From: Methylophilaceae bacterium
GTDB lineage: Bacteria > Pseudomonadota > Gammaproteobacteria > Burkholderiales > Methylophilaceae
NCBI GenBank assembly: GCA_013141125.1
Contig: JABFRO010000001.1
Span: 1,550,001 to 1,614,000 of the forward strand
DNA length: 64,000 bases
Direction: 5' to 3'
Part shown: positions 30,860-39,812 of the stretch, piece by piece
Position numbering within the stretch: the first letter of the stretch is position 1
Layout: every line of letters begins with the position of its first letter
Translations under genes and position numbers: made by a program
The notes under the pieces: model-generated
The model's input: only the letters and a program-made list of their open reading frames with translations
Databases searched by the model: none
What the model was told of the DNA's origin: nothing

Positions 30860-31773
30860 AGCGTTTGCTCCAGCCAAATCGCTCGCTGTGCCCAACCCTG
30901 CGGAAAGCCCATTTCCGTCACATCAATCTGCGGGGTGGCCCGGATCAATGCCTGCAGGCGTTTGCGCCAGGTTGAAGCCGGGCTGATGCGGGTGAGCAAA
31001 TAAGCCAGCATGGTCAGGGTGTTGTAGAGTTTGCGGTCTTGCGCGGGGTTGAACATGGCGGCCAACCCAACGGGCTTTTTGCCTGGAATCTGCATTTTCA
31101 GTGATAGTTTGCGGTTCCACATGCGGCCATGATGGGCGCAATGGTTGCGCACGACAGAGAGGTGGTGAGCAAAAGACACCAGCACCTTTTCATCCAGCCC
31201 ATAAGTCTCCGCAATGTCTTGCCGGTCTTTGGGTATGCGCAGATTTTGTAGCCAGCGTGACAGGTGTCCCAGTGTCATCATTTCACACGCCACCCACAGC
31301 GGCGGGCTGGTGAGTTGCGGGTATTGACGGCGGTAGTGTTCGGCGAAGGTTTCGTGGCTGCGGCTGTATTCCTTAATTAGCTCATCACGGCTTTGTTGCC
31401 ACAACTGTGGCTTGGAAAAATGCGTCGGCTCTTCGTGGGCAAAGGCACCGTAACGCAGGCTTAGCGCATTGGACAGACGTGCGCGCAGTGAGATTTCCAC
31501 GCGTTCGATAGCATCAATTAACAACAAGCGCAGCTCACGGTCAAAATCATAGATAGTCAGTACGGTGGTGAAATCCGCCCCGGCGGAAAAAGCATGGTCA
31601 TCGTCTCTGGTAGTCGCCTGCTCAAACGGCAGCCAGTAGGCACGCAAGCGGTAATAACTAATGTGCTGAAGATAGTGGTGCGCCTGCGCTCGGTCGGCAA
31701 TGTGCAGGCCGCGTTTGATGAGTAAATCAACTTGCTGGCTGGTGGTGAGCGGCGGTTTTTCATAGCAGGTCAT
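30856..31773 (-). CDS. Abi_2 family (AbiD/AbiF-like) abortive infection protein
   Basis: This 305-aa protein begins MTCYEKPPLTTSQQVDLLIK, with the Abi_2 signature HYLQHISYYRLRAYWLPFE near residue 40 and IERVEISLRARLS near residue 105. The segment VVRNHCAHHGRMWNR near residue 212 contains the R-N-x3-H motif of HEPN-type ribonucleases, the superfamily to which Abi_2 belongs. It probably acts as a phage-triggered RNase that halts the infected cell. It sits inside the hsdM-hsdS junction, flanked by a duplicated hsdM end. The start at 31773 overlaps the preceding ORF stop as ATGA. Confidence 0.85.
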   Translation of the reverse strand: MTCYEKPPLTTSQQVDLLIKRGLHIADRAQAHHYLQHISYYRLRAYWLPFEQATTRDDDHAFSAGADFTTVLTIYDFDRELRLLLIDAIERVEISLRARLSNALSLRYGAFAHEEPTHFSKPQLWQQSRDELIKEYSRSHETFAEHYRRQYPQLTSPPLWVACEMMTLGHLSRWLQNLRIPKDRQDIAETYGLDEKVLVSFAHHLSVVRNHCAHHGRMWNRKLSLKMQIPGKKPVGLAAMFNPAQDRKLYNTLTMLAYLLTRISPASTWRKRLQALIRATPQIDVTEMGFPQGWAQRAIWLEQTL

Positions 31774-32000
31774 GAGCAAACCCCAGGCATAAAAAAATCA
31801 CCAGAGCGCCCTGATGTGTGAGACAGGACGGGAGTGGAGGTGAATTTCAGTGCTGGACTGTAGCCAGAAAAAGTAACCCCCCTGGTGCGCATCGTGGAGA
31901 GGCGTGGGGGGTGTTGTTGCGTCGAATTATACGCAAATGCAGGGCGATACACCAGTAAAAAACAGGCGGTTTCTGCGGGGTAAGCATTTGGGCACATCAT
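31770..32000 (-). CDS. 76-codon ORF between hsdM and abi
   Basis: The ATG at 32000 overlaps the hsdM stop as TGATG and its stop overlaps the abi ATG as ATGA. It encodes MMCPNAYPAETACFLL and later MRTRGVTFSGYSPALKF and GRSGDFFMPGVCS. I do not recognise the family. A TATAAT on the minus strand near 31926-31931 lies inside it, so the stretch could equally be a promoter region for abi. The unbroken coupled frame is the main support for translation. Confidence 0.4.
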   Translation of the reverse strand: MMCPNAYPAETACFLLVYRPAFAYNSTQQHPPRLSTMRTRGVTFSGYSPALKFTSTPVLSHTSGRSGDFFMPGVCS

Positions 32001-32063
32001 CAAACCACCTCTGCCAACATCGCCATAATCTCTTGTTCCAACTGGCTAATCTCGCCCGCAATC
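31998..32063 (-). repeat. Original hsdM 3' end (partner copy)
   Basis: This is the intact coding end of hsdM that matches 30753-30808. Together the two copies bracket 1.2 kb carrying the 76-codon ORF and abi. Confidence 0.8.
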
Positions 32064-34252
32064 ACTTCCAGCGGACGTGGCGGCTGGTAGACATAAAAGT
32101 GGCGATTGAGCGGAATTTCATAGCCCACTTTGGTTTTGTCGTGGGCTATCCACGCATCGGGTACATGCGGCAACACTTCGGCCTTCAGATAGTCTTCGCA
32201 ATGATCTTGCACCAAGGCCAGCAGCGCGTCATGCCCGGTTTCGTTATCAAAACCCAGTGGCAGCGGCAAGGCAATGTCATCCGGTAATGCCACGATTTCG
32301 GTATCGCGCAAATCAGCATCCACTTCCGGCTTACCTTTGACATCCAGGCAAATATCGGCTTGGGGGTCACGCTCCGAAAGTGCGGCAAGTATGGCTTTTT
32401 TGATGGGCGCGCCGATTTTGATGCTGGCATCCTCCAACACCCTATCCAATACCGCCTCGAATGCCGGGCGATTGCAATACAGGGTTTCGCCATTCAGTTC
32501 ACTGAGTGCGGCTTTGATGGCGGCCTGGATTTGTTCACCGGCGGCAGTTTCGGCTTTATGTGCGGCATCGTCCTTGCGTTTTTTGCTGCTGGCTAGATTG
32601 GCGAAGGCACTCTGCTCATCCAGTTTGGCAATGCGCTCGGCGCTGATCTGAAAGTTCAGGCGCAGCGGACGCTCTACGGTGATCTTGAGGAAGCCAAATT
32701 CACGGTTGTCGAAGAGCTTGCTGCAAACCCGGCGTTCAGGCTTGCCGACTGATTTATTGTCTTGGGGCAGCACTTCACTCATCCCTTCGTGCTCGTGCTC
32801 GGCATAGAGGCGCACCAATTCTTTGATGTGGTCATCCGAGAGCTCATTGCGCTTGTTGCCCAAACTCTTGTCCATTTTCTTGAAATGGCGTGTGCCGTCG
32901 ATCAACTGCACCTTGCCTAGTCGATGCGCGGGCTTTTTATTGGTGACGATCCAGACGTAGGTGTAAATGCCGGTGTTGTAGAACATCTGGTCAGGCAGGG
33001 CAACGACGGCATCGAGCATATCGCGCTCGATGATCCAGCGGCGGATATTAGACTCGCCCGATCCGGCATCGCCGGTGAACAGGGGTGAGCCGTTAAAGAC
33101 GATGGCAATTTTGGAGCCGTCTCCGCCCGCGTTCTTTCCATCCACCCACTGGGGCGGGTTGTGCATTTTGGAAATCATATGCTGCAAAAACAGCAAAGAA
33201 CCATCGTTGATGCGCGGCAAGCCCGCGCCAAAGCGACCAGAGAAGCCTTGGTCGTTGCATTCCTGCTTTACAAAATCTTCTTCCGGTTTCCATTCCACAC
33301 CAAAGGGCGGATTGGCCAGCATGTAATGGAATTTCTTGTCCGGGTGGCCATCGTGCGGCACAAAGCCGTTGGTTTTGTTCTTGGCATCCTTGATGCCCAG
33401 CGTGTCACCATAAATCAGATTATTGATCGGCTCGTCTTTAATCAGCAAGTCAGAGCAGCAGATGGCGTAGGACTCGGGGTTGTATTCCTGACCGAACAAC
33501 TCGATGTTGGCATCGGGATTGAGACCCGTCGTATAGCCATCCCCACAAATGAACTTCTCGGATTCGGACAACATGCCGCCAGTACCGGCAGTAGGGTCGT
33601 ACACACTGCGGTAGATGCCTTTTTCGTAGATGCCATCCTCACCCGTAAAAAGCAGTTGCACCATCAGGCGAATCACTTCACGCGGGGTGAAGTGATCTCC
33701 AGCCTCTTCATTGGCTTGCTCGTTGAACTTGCGCACCAGCTCTTCAAACAAATAGCCCATTTGCAAATTGTTGATGACCTTGGGCGATAAATTGATTTCA
33801 CCTGAGCAGAATTCCCTAATAATCAGGAACAACCGGTTGGCCTCATCCAGTTTGGCGATCTCGGTATCAAATTCAAATTTGTCAAAAATATCGCGGGCGC
33901 GGGGTGAAAAACCCTGAATGTAGGCAATCAGGTTGCCTGCGATATTGGGTGCATCGCCCAGCAGCTTCTCAAACGTGAAGCCGCTGATATTGAACAGCTC
34001 CTGCTTGCGGCCTTCGGCGGCGACACGTGATAACGCTTTTTCCAGTGCAGGGCCGGTGATGCCTTTATCTTCCAAGCGTTTTTTCTCATCCAGCACCTTC
34101 TGCTTGTTCTCGGCCAACACCAGATCAAAGCGGCGCAACACAATCAGCGGCAACATCACACGGCGGTATTGCGGCGGACGATAGGGGCCACGCAGTTTGT
34201 TGGCAATATTCCAAATGAAGCCAACCAGGTTTTGGTGTTGTACGTTTTGCAT
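32000..34252 (-). CDS. hsdM: Type I DNA methyltransferase subunit HsdM
   Basis: This 750-aa N6-adenine methyltransferase has an N-terminal HsdM helical domain beginning MQNVQHQNLVGFIWNIANKL. SAM-binding motif I is DPTAGTGGMLSES near residue 215 and catalytic motif IV is ANPPFGVEW near residue 315. A long C-terminal extension with charged helices follows. I prefer the start at 34252 over the upstream in-frame ATG at 34312, whose first 20 residues lack family character. With HsdS it methylates host DNA. It is the first gene of the operon and is divergent from ovoA. Confidence 0.95.
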   Translation of the reverse strand: MQNVQHQNLVGFIWNIANKLRGPYRPPQYRRVMLPLIVLRRFDLVLAENKQKVLDEKKRLEDKGITGPALEKALSRVAAEGRKQELFNISGFTFEKLLGDAPNIAGNLIAYIQGFSPRARDIFDKFEFDTEIAKLDEANRLFLIIREFCSGEINLSPKVINNLQMGYLFEELVRKFNEQANEEAGDHFTPREVIRLMVQLLFTGEDGIYEKGIYRSVYDPTAGTGGMLSESEKFICGDGYTTGLNPDANIELFGQEYNPESYAICCSDLLIKDEPINNLIYGDTLGIKDAKNKTNGFVPHDGHPDKKFHYMLANPPFGVEWKPEEDFVKQECNDQGFSGRFGAGLPRINDGSLLFLQHMISKMHNPPQWVDGKNAGGDGSKIAIVFNGSPLFTGDAGSGESNIRRWIIERDMLDAVVALPDQMFYNTGIYTYVWIVTNKKPAHRLGKVQLIDGTRHFKKMDKSLGNKRNELSDDHIKELVRLYAEHEHEGMSEVLPQDNKSVGKPERRVCSKLFDNREFGFLKITVERPLRLNFQISAERIAKLDEQSAFANLASSKKRKDDAAHKAETAAGEQIQAAIKAALSELNGETLYCNRPAFEAVLDRVLEDASIKIGAPIKKAILAALSERDPQADICLDVKGKPEVDADLRDTEIVALPDDIALPLPLGFDNETGHDALLALVQDHCEDYLKAEVLPHVPDAWIAHDKTKVGYEIPLNRHFYVYQPPRPLEVIAGEISQLEQEIMAMLAEVV

Positions 34253-34391
34253 GGATTCTTTTTCGATGTGGATTATTCGCCCTGATGATACCAACGTTTG
34301 ATTCGTATTCAACGCCTAACACAGACCTTATATTATTTTAACTTGGTCTGGATATTCCTCATTTACTGAACTTTGGCGTTAAAATAAAACA

Positions 34392-36488
34392 ATGAACACG
34401 ACACCAAACAATCTATTCCCCAGAACGCCTCTACTCACTGGCAATGAAGCCAGCGCCAAACGTGAGGAAATACGCGCTTATTTTCATGCCACGCTGGATA
34501 GGTATGAGCAGTTGTTTGAGACGTTGCGTAACGATGAGGCGTATTACGAAAAACCGATCACTTTGCGGCATCCGCTGATTTTTTATTTTGGGCATACGGC
34601 GACTTTTTTCATTAATAAATTGCTGCTGGCGGGGTTGATTGCCGGGCGCATTAATCCGCATCTGGAATCCATGTTTGCGGTGGGCGTGGATGAAATGAGC
34701 TGGGATGATTTGAACACCACGCATTACGATTGGCCTGCCGTGGATGAGGTGCGCCACTATCGCCAGCAAATGCGCGCCGTGGTCAATCAGCTGATAACGG
34801 AGCTACCACTGACCTTGCCCATAGACTGGAATAGCCCGTGGTGGACAATACTCATGGGCATAGAGCATGAGCGCATTCATCTGGAAACGTCATCGGTGCT
34901 GATACGTCAGCAGCGCCTGCATTATGTAGAGCCGCATCCGGCTTGGCAGCCTTGTCGCAATAGTGGAATCGCCCCGCAAAATGTGCTGGTGCAGGTGGCG
35001 GCTGGCACGGTGACATCGGGCAAGGCAGAAACCGACTGTACTTATGGCTGGGATAATGAATATGGACATCATGTGGCCGATGTGGCGGCGTTTCAGGCCT
35101 GCCGTTATCTGGTCAGCAATCAGGAGTTTCTGGCTTTTGTCGAGGCTGGTGGCTATGGCAAAACCGAGTACTGGCTGGAAGAAGGCCACGCCTGGCGTAC
35201 GCATACGCTGGCGGAACATCCTACATTCTGGATCAAACAAAGTTCTGGCTGGGCTTTACGTCTGATGACCGAGGAAGTGCCCATGCCCTGGGATTGGCCG
35301 GTGGACGTGAATTATCACGAGGCCAAGGCTTTTTGTAACTGGAAGGCGGCGCAGATCAATCAGCCTGTGCGCCTGCCGACCGAGGATGAATGGCTGCGGC
35401 TGTATGATGTCGCAGGCTTGGCCGAAGTGCCGCGAGCAGCGCAGGCGGCGGGCAATATCCATCTGGATTATTACGCTTCCAGCTGCCCGGTGAATATCTT
35501 TGCACAAGGCGAATTTTTCGATACGGAAACGCCAATTTATCCGTTTGACGGTTTCAAGGTGCATCCGCATTACGATGATTTTACCGTGCCGACCTACGAT
35601 GGGCGGCATAATCTGTTCAAGGGCGGCTCTTGGATTTCCTGCGGCAATGAGGCTTTAAAAAGTGCGCGCTATGCCTTCCGCCGCCATTTCTTCCAACATG
35701 CCGGATTTCGCTACGTGGTGGGTGCCGCGCCTGCCGAACTACCGGCTTCCAATTATGAAACTGACAAATTGCTGTCGGAATATGCCGAATTTCATTACGG
35801 TGCCAGTTATTACAACGTGCCCAACTTCCCCGCCACGCTGGCGCAAATCGGCATTGCGGCCATGGGCAACAAACCCGCACGCAAAGCGCTGGATCTGGGC
35901 TGTGCGTCCGGCCGTGCCACGTTTGAACTGGCACGGCATTTTGAGCAGGTCACCGGCATAGATTTTTCCACACGTTTTATTGGTCAGGGCGTGCAACTCG
36001 CTGCGCAAGGCCATCTGCGCTATACCCTTGTGGACGAAGGCGAGCTGGTTTCCTATCATGAATGCAATCTGACGGATTTGGGTCTACAGGCCGTTAAACA
36101 TAAAGTCGCGTTTTTTCAGGGCGATGCCTGCAATCTCAAGCCCTTATTTTCCGGCTATGACTTCATCCTTGCCGCCAACCTGATTGACCGTTTATACGAC
36201 CCCGCCAAACTACTCACCACCATTCATAACCGTTTGAATATCGGCGGCTTGTTGATGATAACTTCGCCTTATACCTGGCTGGAAGAACACACGCCGAAAG
36301 AAGCCTGGCTAGGCGGCTTCAAGCGCGATGGTGAAAATGTCAGCACGCTGGATGGCCTGAAAGCCATTTTGGGGCAGCATTTCAAACTGGTGCAAGAGCC
36401 GCAGGCAGTGCCGTTTGTCATACGCGAAACCAAGCGCAAATTTCAGCACAGCTTATCGGATGTGACGATTTGGGAACGTGTGGTTTGA
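34392..36488 (+). CDS. ovoA: 5-histidylcysteine sulfoxide synthase/methyltransferase OvoA
   Basis: This 698-aa protein has the three-part OvoA layout. First is a DinB-like domain (about 20-175) with an HxxxExH iron site seen as GIEHERIHLETSS near residue 157. An FGE-sulfatase domain follows (about 190-450, ending FKGGSWISCGNEALKSARYAFRRHF). Last is a C-terminal SAM methyltransferase (about 470-698, motif ALDLGCASGRATFEL). OvoA couples cysteine to the C5 of histidine with O2, and the methyltransferase later N-methylates thiohistidine, giving ovothiol. The fused methyltransferase and C5-type domain order separate it from ergothioneine EgtB. It overlaps the next gene, a matching C-S lyase. Confidence 0.9.
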   Translation: MNTTPNNLFPRTPLLTGNEASAKREEIRAYFHATLDRYEQLFETLRNDEAYYEKPITLRHPLIFYFGHTATFFINKLLLAGLIAGRINPHLESMFAVGVDEMSWDDLNTTHYDWPAVDEVRHYRQQMRAVVNQLITELPLTLPIDWNSPWWTILMGIEHERIHLETSSVLIRQQRLHYVEPHPAWQPCRNSGIAPQNVLVQVAAGTVTSGKAETDCTYGWDNEYGHHVADVAAFQACRYLVSNQEFLAFVEAGGYGKTEYWLEEGHAWRTHTLAEHPTFWIKQSSGWALRLMTEEVPMPWDWPVDVNYHEAKAFCNWKAAQINQPVRLPTEDEWLRLYDVAGLAEVPRAAQAAGNIHLDYYASSCPVNIFAQGEFFDTETPIYPFDGFKVHPHYDDFTVPTYDGRHNLFKGGSWISCGNEALKSARYAFRRHFFQHAGFRYVVGAAPAELPASNYETDKLLSEYAEFHYGASYYNVPNFPATLAQIGIAAMGNKPARKALDLGCASGRATFELARHFEQVTGIDFSTRFIGQGVQLAAQGHLRYTLVDEGELVSYHECNLTDLGLQAVKHKVAFFQGDACNLKPLFSGYDFILAANLIDRLYDPAKLLTTIHNRLNIGGLLMITSPYTWLEEHTPKEAWLGGFKRDGENVSTLDGLKAILGQHFKLVQEPQAVPFVIRETKRKFQHSLSDVTIWERVV

Positions 36489-37666
36489 ACTTCGACTTCG
36501 ATAAAGTGATAGAGCGTAGCGGTACCGCCAGCCTGAAATATGACGCACGCCAGGAAATATTCGGCAACGCGGATGTTGTCCCGCTATGGGTGGCGGATAT
36601 GGACTTCGCCACGCCGCTCACTGTCACGCAGGCGCTGATTGAACGCGCCGCGCATCCCATCTATGGCTATACGGTTTTTCCTGAAAGCCTGTATGAGGCG
36701 CTAATAGACTGGCTAAAGCGGCGCTTTGATTGGACGGTGAAACGCGAGTGGATAGTGATGAGCCCAGGCGTAGTGCCTTCGCTGCACGCGGCTTGTCTGG
36801 CTTATGCGCAGGCGGGTGAATCCGTCATTATTCAGCCGCCGGTGTATTTTCCATTTTTTTCCTCGGTTAGCAATACTGGCAGACAAGTGCTGCAAAATCC
36901 GCTGCGTTTTGAAAACGGACGTTACGAAATTGATTTTGACCATCTTAAACAATGTGCCGCTAAAGCCAAGCTGTTATTGCTGTGCTCACCGCATAATCCG
37001 ATCAGCCGCGTGTGGCGTAAAGATGAATTGGAGCGCTTGTTAAGCATTGCGCAAAAACATAATCTGCTGATTTTTTCCGATGAAATTCACGCCGATCTCA
37101 TCTACCCCGATTTTCAGCATTTTCCGCTCGCCGCACTGGCTGAAAACCCCGCCAACATCATCACCGCCATAGCCCCCAGCAAAACCTTCAATATCGCCGG
37201 CCTCAATCTTTCCGCATTGATTATTGCCGATGCCGCTCAGCGTAAAGCCATCACTTCCGCTTTCGATCAACTGCATGTCAGCCCATCCAACCCGTTCAGC
37301 ATCACCGCCTTTGAAGCGGCTTACCGTGCCGGCGAACCCTGGCTGGACGCGCTGCTGGTTTACTTGCAGGAAACGCGCGATTTTGTACACGCTTATTTGC
37401 AACAGCATTTACCAAAAATTCAACTGATTGCGGCCGAAGGCACTTATTTACTGTGGCTGGATTGCCGCGACTTGGGCATGACAGACGCGCAGCTGAAACG
37501 TTTTTTTGTAGAGGAAGCAGGCCTAGGGTTAAGCCCCGGCACTCTGTTTGGTCAGCAAGGCAGCGGCTTTATGCGCATGAATATCGGTGCGCCGCGTGAA
37601 GTTATCAGGCAAGCGCTGGAGAGGGTTGTGCTAGCGCAAAATCAAAGAAATCCATCCCCAAAATAA
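36485..37666 (+). CDS. ovoB: OvoB-type PLP-dependent C-S lyase (PatB/MalY fold)
   Basis: This 393-aa fold-type I aminotransferase-like lyase starts at a TTG overlapping the ovoA stop by four bases, giving the PatB-like N-terminus MNFDFDKVIERSGTASLKYD. WVADMDFATPL, SPGVVPSLHAACLAY and IAPSKTFNIAGLNLSALII (PLP-binding Lys in the last) are family marks. In ovothiol synthesis OvoB cleaves the histidyl-cysteine sulfoxide made by OvoA. The coupling of the two genes supports that role over cystathionine beta-lyase. An earlier in-frame TTG at 36470 is possible but gives a less typical start. Confidence 0.85.
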   Translation: MNFDFDKVIERSGTASLKYDARQEIFGNADVVPLWVADMDFATPLTVTQALIERAAHPIYGYTVFPESLYEALIDWLKRRFDWTVKREWIVMSPGVVPSLHAACLAYAQAGESVIIQPPVYFPFFSSVSNTGRQVLQNPLRFENGRYEIDFDHLKQCAAKAKLLLLCSPHNPISRVWRKDELERLLSIAQKHNLLIFSDEIHADLIYPDFQHFPLAALAENPANIITAIAPSKTFNIAGLNLSALIIADAAQRKAITSAFDQLHVSPSNPFSITAFEAAYRAGEPWLDALLVYLQETRDFVHAYLQQHLPKIQLIAAEGTYLLWLDCRDLGMTDAQLKRFFVEEAGLGLSPGTLFGQQGSGFMRMNIGAPREVIRQALERVVLAQNQRNPSPK

Positions 37667-37785
37667 TCAAAGTTTACAATTGAACAAGTGAATTTTCGGA
37701 AAAAATTTTGATTGATTCGCAAATCAAAATAAACCATAATAACTTTGTGGTTAATATCAATGTAAACACTTTAGGGAGAAATGTT

Positions 37786-38184
37786 ATGGCGTTAATTACC
37801 TGGACAGCAGCTCAATATGGCACTAATGTTGGTTTTGCCGATGAGGAGCATAAGATTTTATTCGGTAAATTGAATAGTCTGTACGACCTTGCGACAAGTG
37901 GTGCAGCACGCACCGCTATTGGCGCACAATTGGATGATTTAATAGCCTATGTAGTTGGGCATTTTGCGCACGAAGAATCAGAAATGAAAGCAAAGGGCTA
38001 TGCAACTTTTGATGCACACAAAGCTGAACATGTGGCACTGGTTGGGATTTGTGCGGATTTACAAAAAAAATTCCATGCTAGTGAAGCTGAAGTAACGGAA
38101 GAAGTAGGGCAATTGGTAAAAGGTTGGTTAGATAACCATATCCCCAAATTTGACATGGCTTATGCAGGCGCATTAAATAGCTGA
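37786..38184 (+). CDS. Bacteriohemerythrin
   Basis: This 132-aa single-domain hemerythrin starts at the ATG at 37786 after AGGGAGAA. Iron ligands are in DEEHKILF, HFAHEESEM, HKAEHVAL and NHIPKFDMAY, the full H...HxxxE...HxxxH...HxxxxD set of the di-iron O2-binding site. It probably binds, stores or senses oxygen in the cytoplasm. It lies 119 bases after ovoB on the same strand and is followed by its own terminator. A longer in-frame reading to 37708 has no support. Confidence 0.93.
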   Translation: MALITWTAAQYGTNVGFADEEHKILFGKLNSLYDLATSGAARTAIGAQLDDLIAYVVGHFAHEESEMKAKGYATFDAHKAEHVALVGICADLQKKFHASEAEVTEEVGQLVKGWLDNHIPKFDMAYAGALNS

Positions 38185-38212
38185 TAGTTTTAGCGAATGA
38201 CATTGATAAAAA

Positions 38213-38239
38213 GACTTGCAAATATCGCAAGCCTTTTTT
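38213..38239 (+). terminator. Terminator of the bacteriohemerythrin gene
   Basis: CTTGC (38215-38219) pairs with GCAAG (38227-38231), extendable by further pairs, and is followed by six T. It lies 29 bases past the hemerythrin stop. Confidence 0.75.
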
Positions 38240-38344
38240 GTTGGGCGCAAATCGTGCCTATCCGCAATTGAAGCTACAAGCAATGACAGCACACACACGC
38301 ACTCAACCTCAGCTGTTTTGTAGCGGAAGAACATTCGGGCAAGC

Positions 38345-38390
38345 GTTTATTCCGGACAGTAGCGCGCCTTCGCAGGGATGTCGAATAAAC
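38345..38390. repeat. Imperfect inverted repeat at the 3' side of the permease pseudogene
   Basis: GTTTATTC at 38345-38352 pairs with GAATAAAC at 38383-38390, extended inward by GGACA / TGTC with a small bulge. The interior holds CGCGCCTTCGCAGGGATGTC, resembling the ends of the local REP-type repeats. It could end minus-strand transcription of the permease remnant or be another degenerate copy. Confidence 0.5.
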
Positions 38391-38406
38391 AATGCCTTCT
38401 GGGTTA

Positions 38407-39793
38407 TTAACTGTTTTTGGCAAGTTTGCTATGACGCAGCGAATAGGTGAAATAAACGATCAATCCTATTGTTAGCCATACAATAAAACGTAGCCAAGTG
38501 CTTTGTGGCAAAAAAGCCATCAATGCACCGCATGACAACATGCCAAGCACTGGAAATGTAAAATTGAACGGTGTCTTGAAAGGCCGATGCAAGTCAGGCT
38601 GGCGGATGCGCAGCACAATTACGCCAAAACAAACCAGAACAAATGCGGCCAGCGTACCTATATTTACCAGCTCCGCCAATGCGCCAAGGGGGAAAAGCCC
38701 GGCCCCCAAAGCCATGACGATACCGCACAGGACAATCACGCGCTCCGGGGTCTGAGATTTAGGATTGACTTCAGCAAAAAATGGGGAAAGCAACCCATCG
38801 CGTGACATGGCAAAAATAATGCGGGTAAGGCCGTAATACAAAACCAGCATGACAGTAGTCAGCCCTGCAATCACGCCTGTGGAAACCAGCGCAGAAGACC
38901 AGTTGTATCCCAAAAGCTGCAATGCGTGTGCTACGGGTGAAGATACATTGAGCGCGCTGTAAGGCACGATGCCGGTGAGAAGGCCGGATACAATAATGTA
39001 AATGATGGTGCAGATACCCAGTGAGCTGATGATAGCGATGGGAACATCACGTTGTGGGTTCCTGGCTTCTTCCGCCGCCGTGGAGACCGCATCAAATCCC
39101 ACATAGGCAAAAAACACCATGGAGGCACCCGCCAGCACACCTATTGTTTTGCCATCCGCCAGGGTTTCAAACCAGCCAAAAGGCATGAATGGATGCCAGT
39201 TTGCCGGATTGACGTTAAACGCGGCTATCGCGACAAATACGGTGATGGTGAGTAATTTCACAAATACCATGGCCGCATTGAGTTGTGAGCTTTGCTTGAT
39301 GCCGATAATCAGCATCCCCATCAGGATAAGAATAATGGCGCTAGCGGGAAGATTGATGATGCCCCCCAATTGCGGGGCTTTGGTCAGTGCGTCCGGCAAT
39401 CCCATGCCCATGGCAGTGAGAGCGTTGTTGAAATAACCAGACCAGCCGTTGGCCACGGCCGCGACTGAAACACTATATTCCAGCAGTAGAATCCAGCCGA
39501 TAATCCAGGCCACAATTTCACCAAAAGCCATATGCACTACCGCAGCCACCGACCGACGCTGCCAGCTCTGAATAGGCAAATGCGGCAAACGCGCAGGCAA
39601 ATCCAGAGATAATGAACGACAGTACCACTGCCGGGCCTGCCTGATTGGCAGCAGCGATTCCCGTAAGTACAAAAATGCCTGTACCGATAATGGCACCAAT
39701 GCCAAGAAGAGTAAGATCCAAAGCAGAAAGACATCGCTTTAAACCCGCGTTTTCAGTTTCAACAGGTTTGGTACGGAAGATGGAAAGTGCCAT
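38407..39793 (-). pseudogene. APC-family amino acid permease, frameshifted
   Basis: The 5' frame (from 39793) encodes DLTLLGIGAIIGTGIFVLTG and then AYSELAASVGGCGSAYG before a stop at 39518. The same family continues in another frame from about 39530: FGEIVAWIIGWILLLEYSVS, then VFFAYVGFDAVSTAAEEARN, to the stop at 38407. Homologues carry four or five extra residues between SAYG and FGE, so a deletion of 3n+2 bases (probably 14) is likely, not a single-base error. The rest, about 12 helices, is intact. It resembles YfnA-like cationic amino acid transporters. As it stands no full-length transporter can be made unless translation shifts frame. Confidence 0.85.
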
Positions 39794-39812
39794 GTTTGAC
39801 TCCTTGATGTTT

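Noticed and set aside
34392-36488. Ergothioneine synthase EgtB
   Set aside because: The fused C-terminal methyltransferase and the adjacent OvoB-type lyase fit ovothiol OvoA; no egtD gene is nearby.
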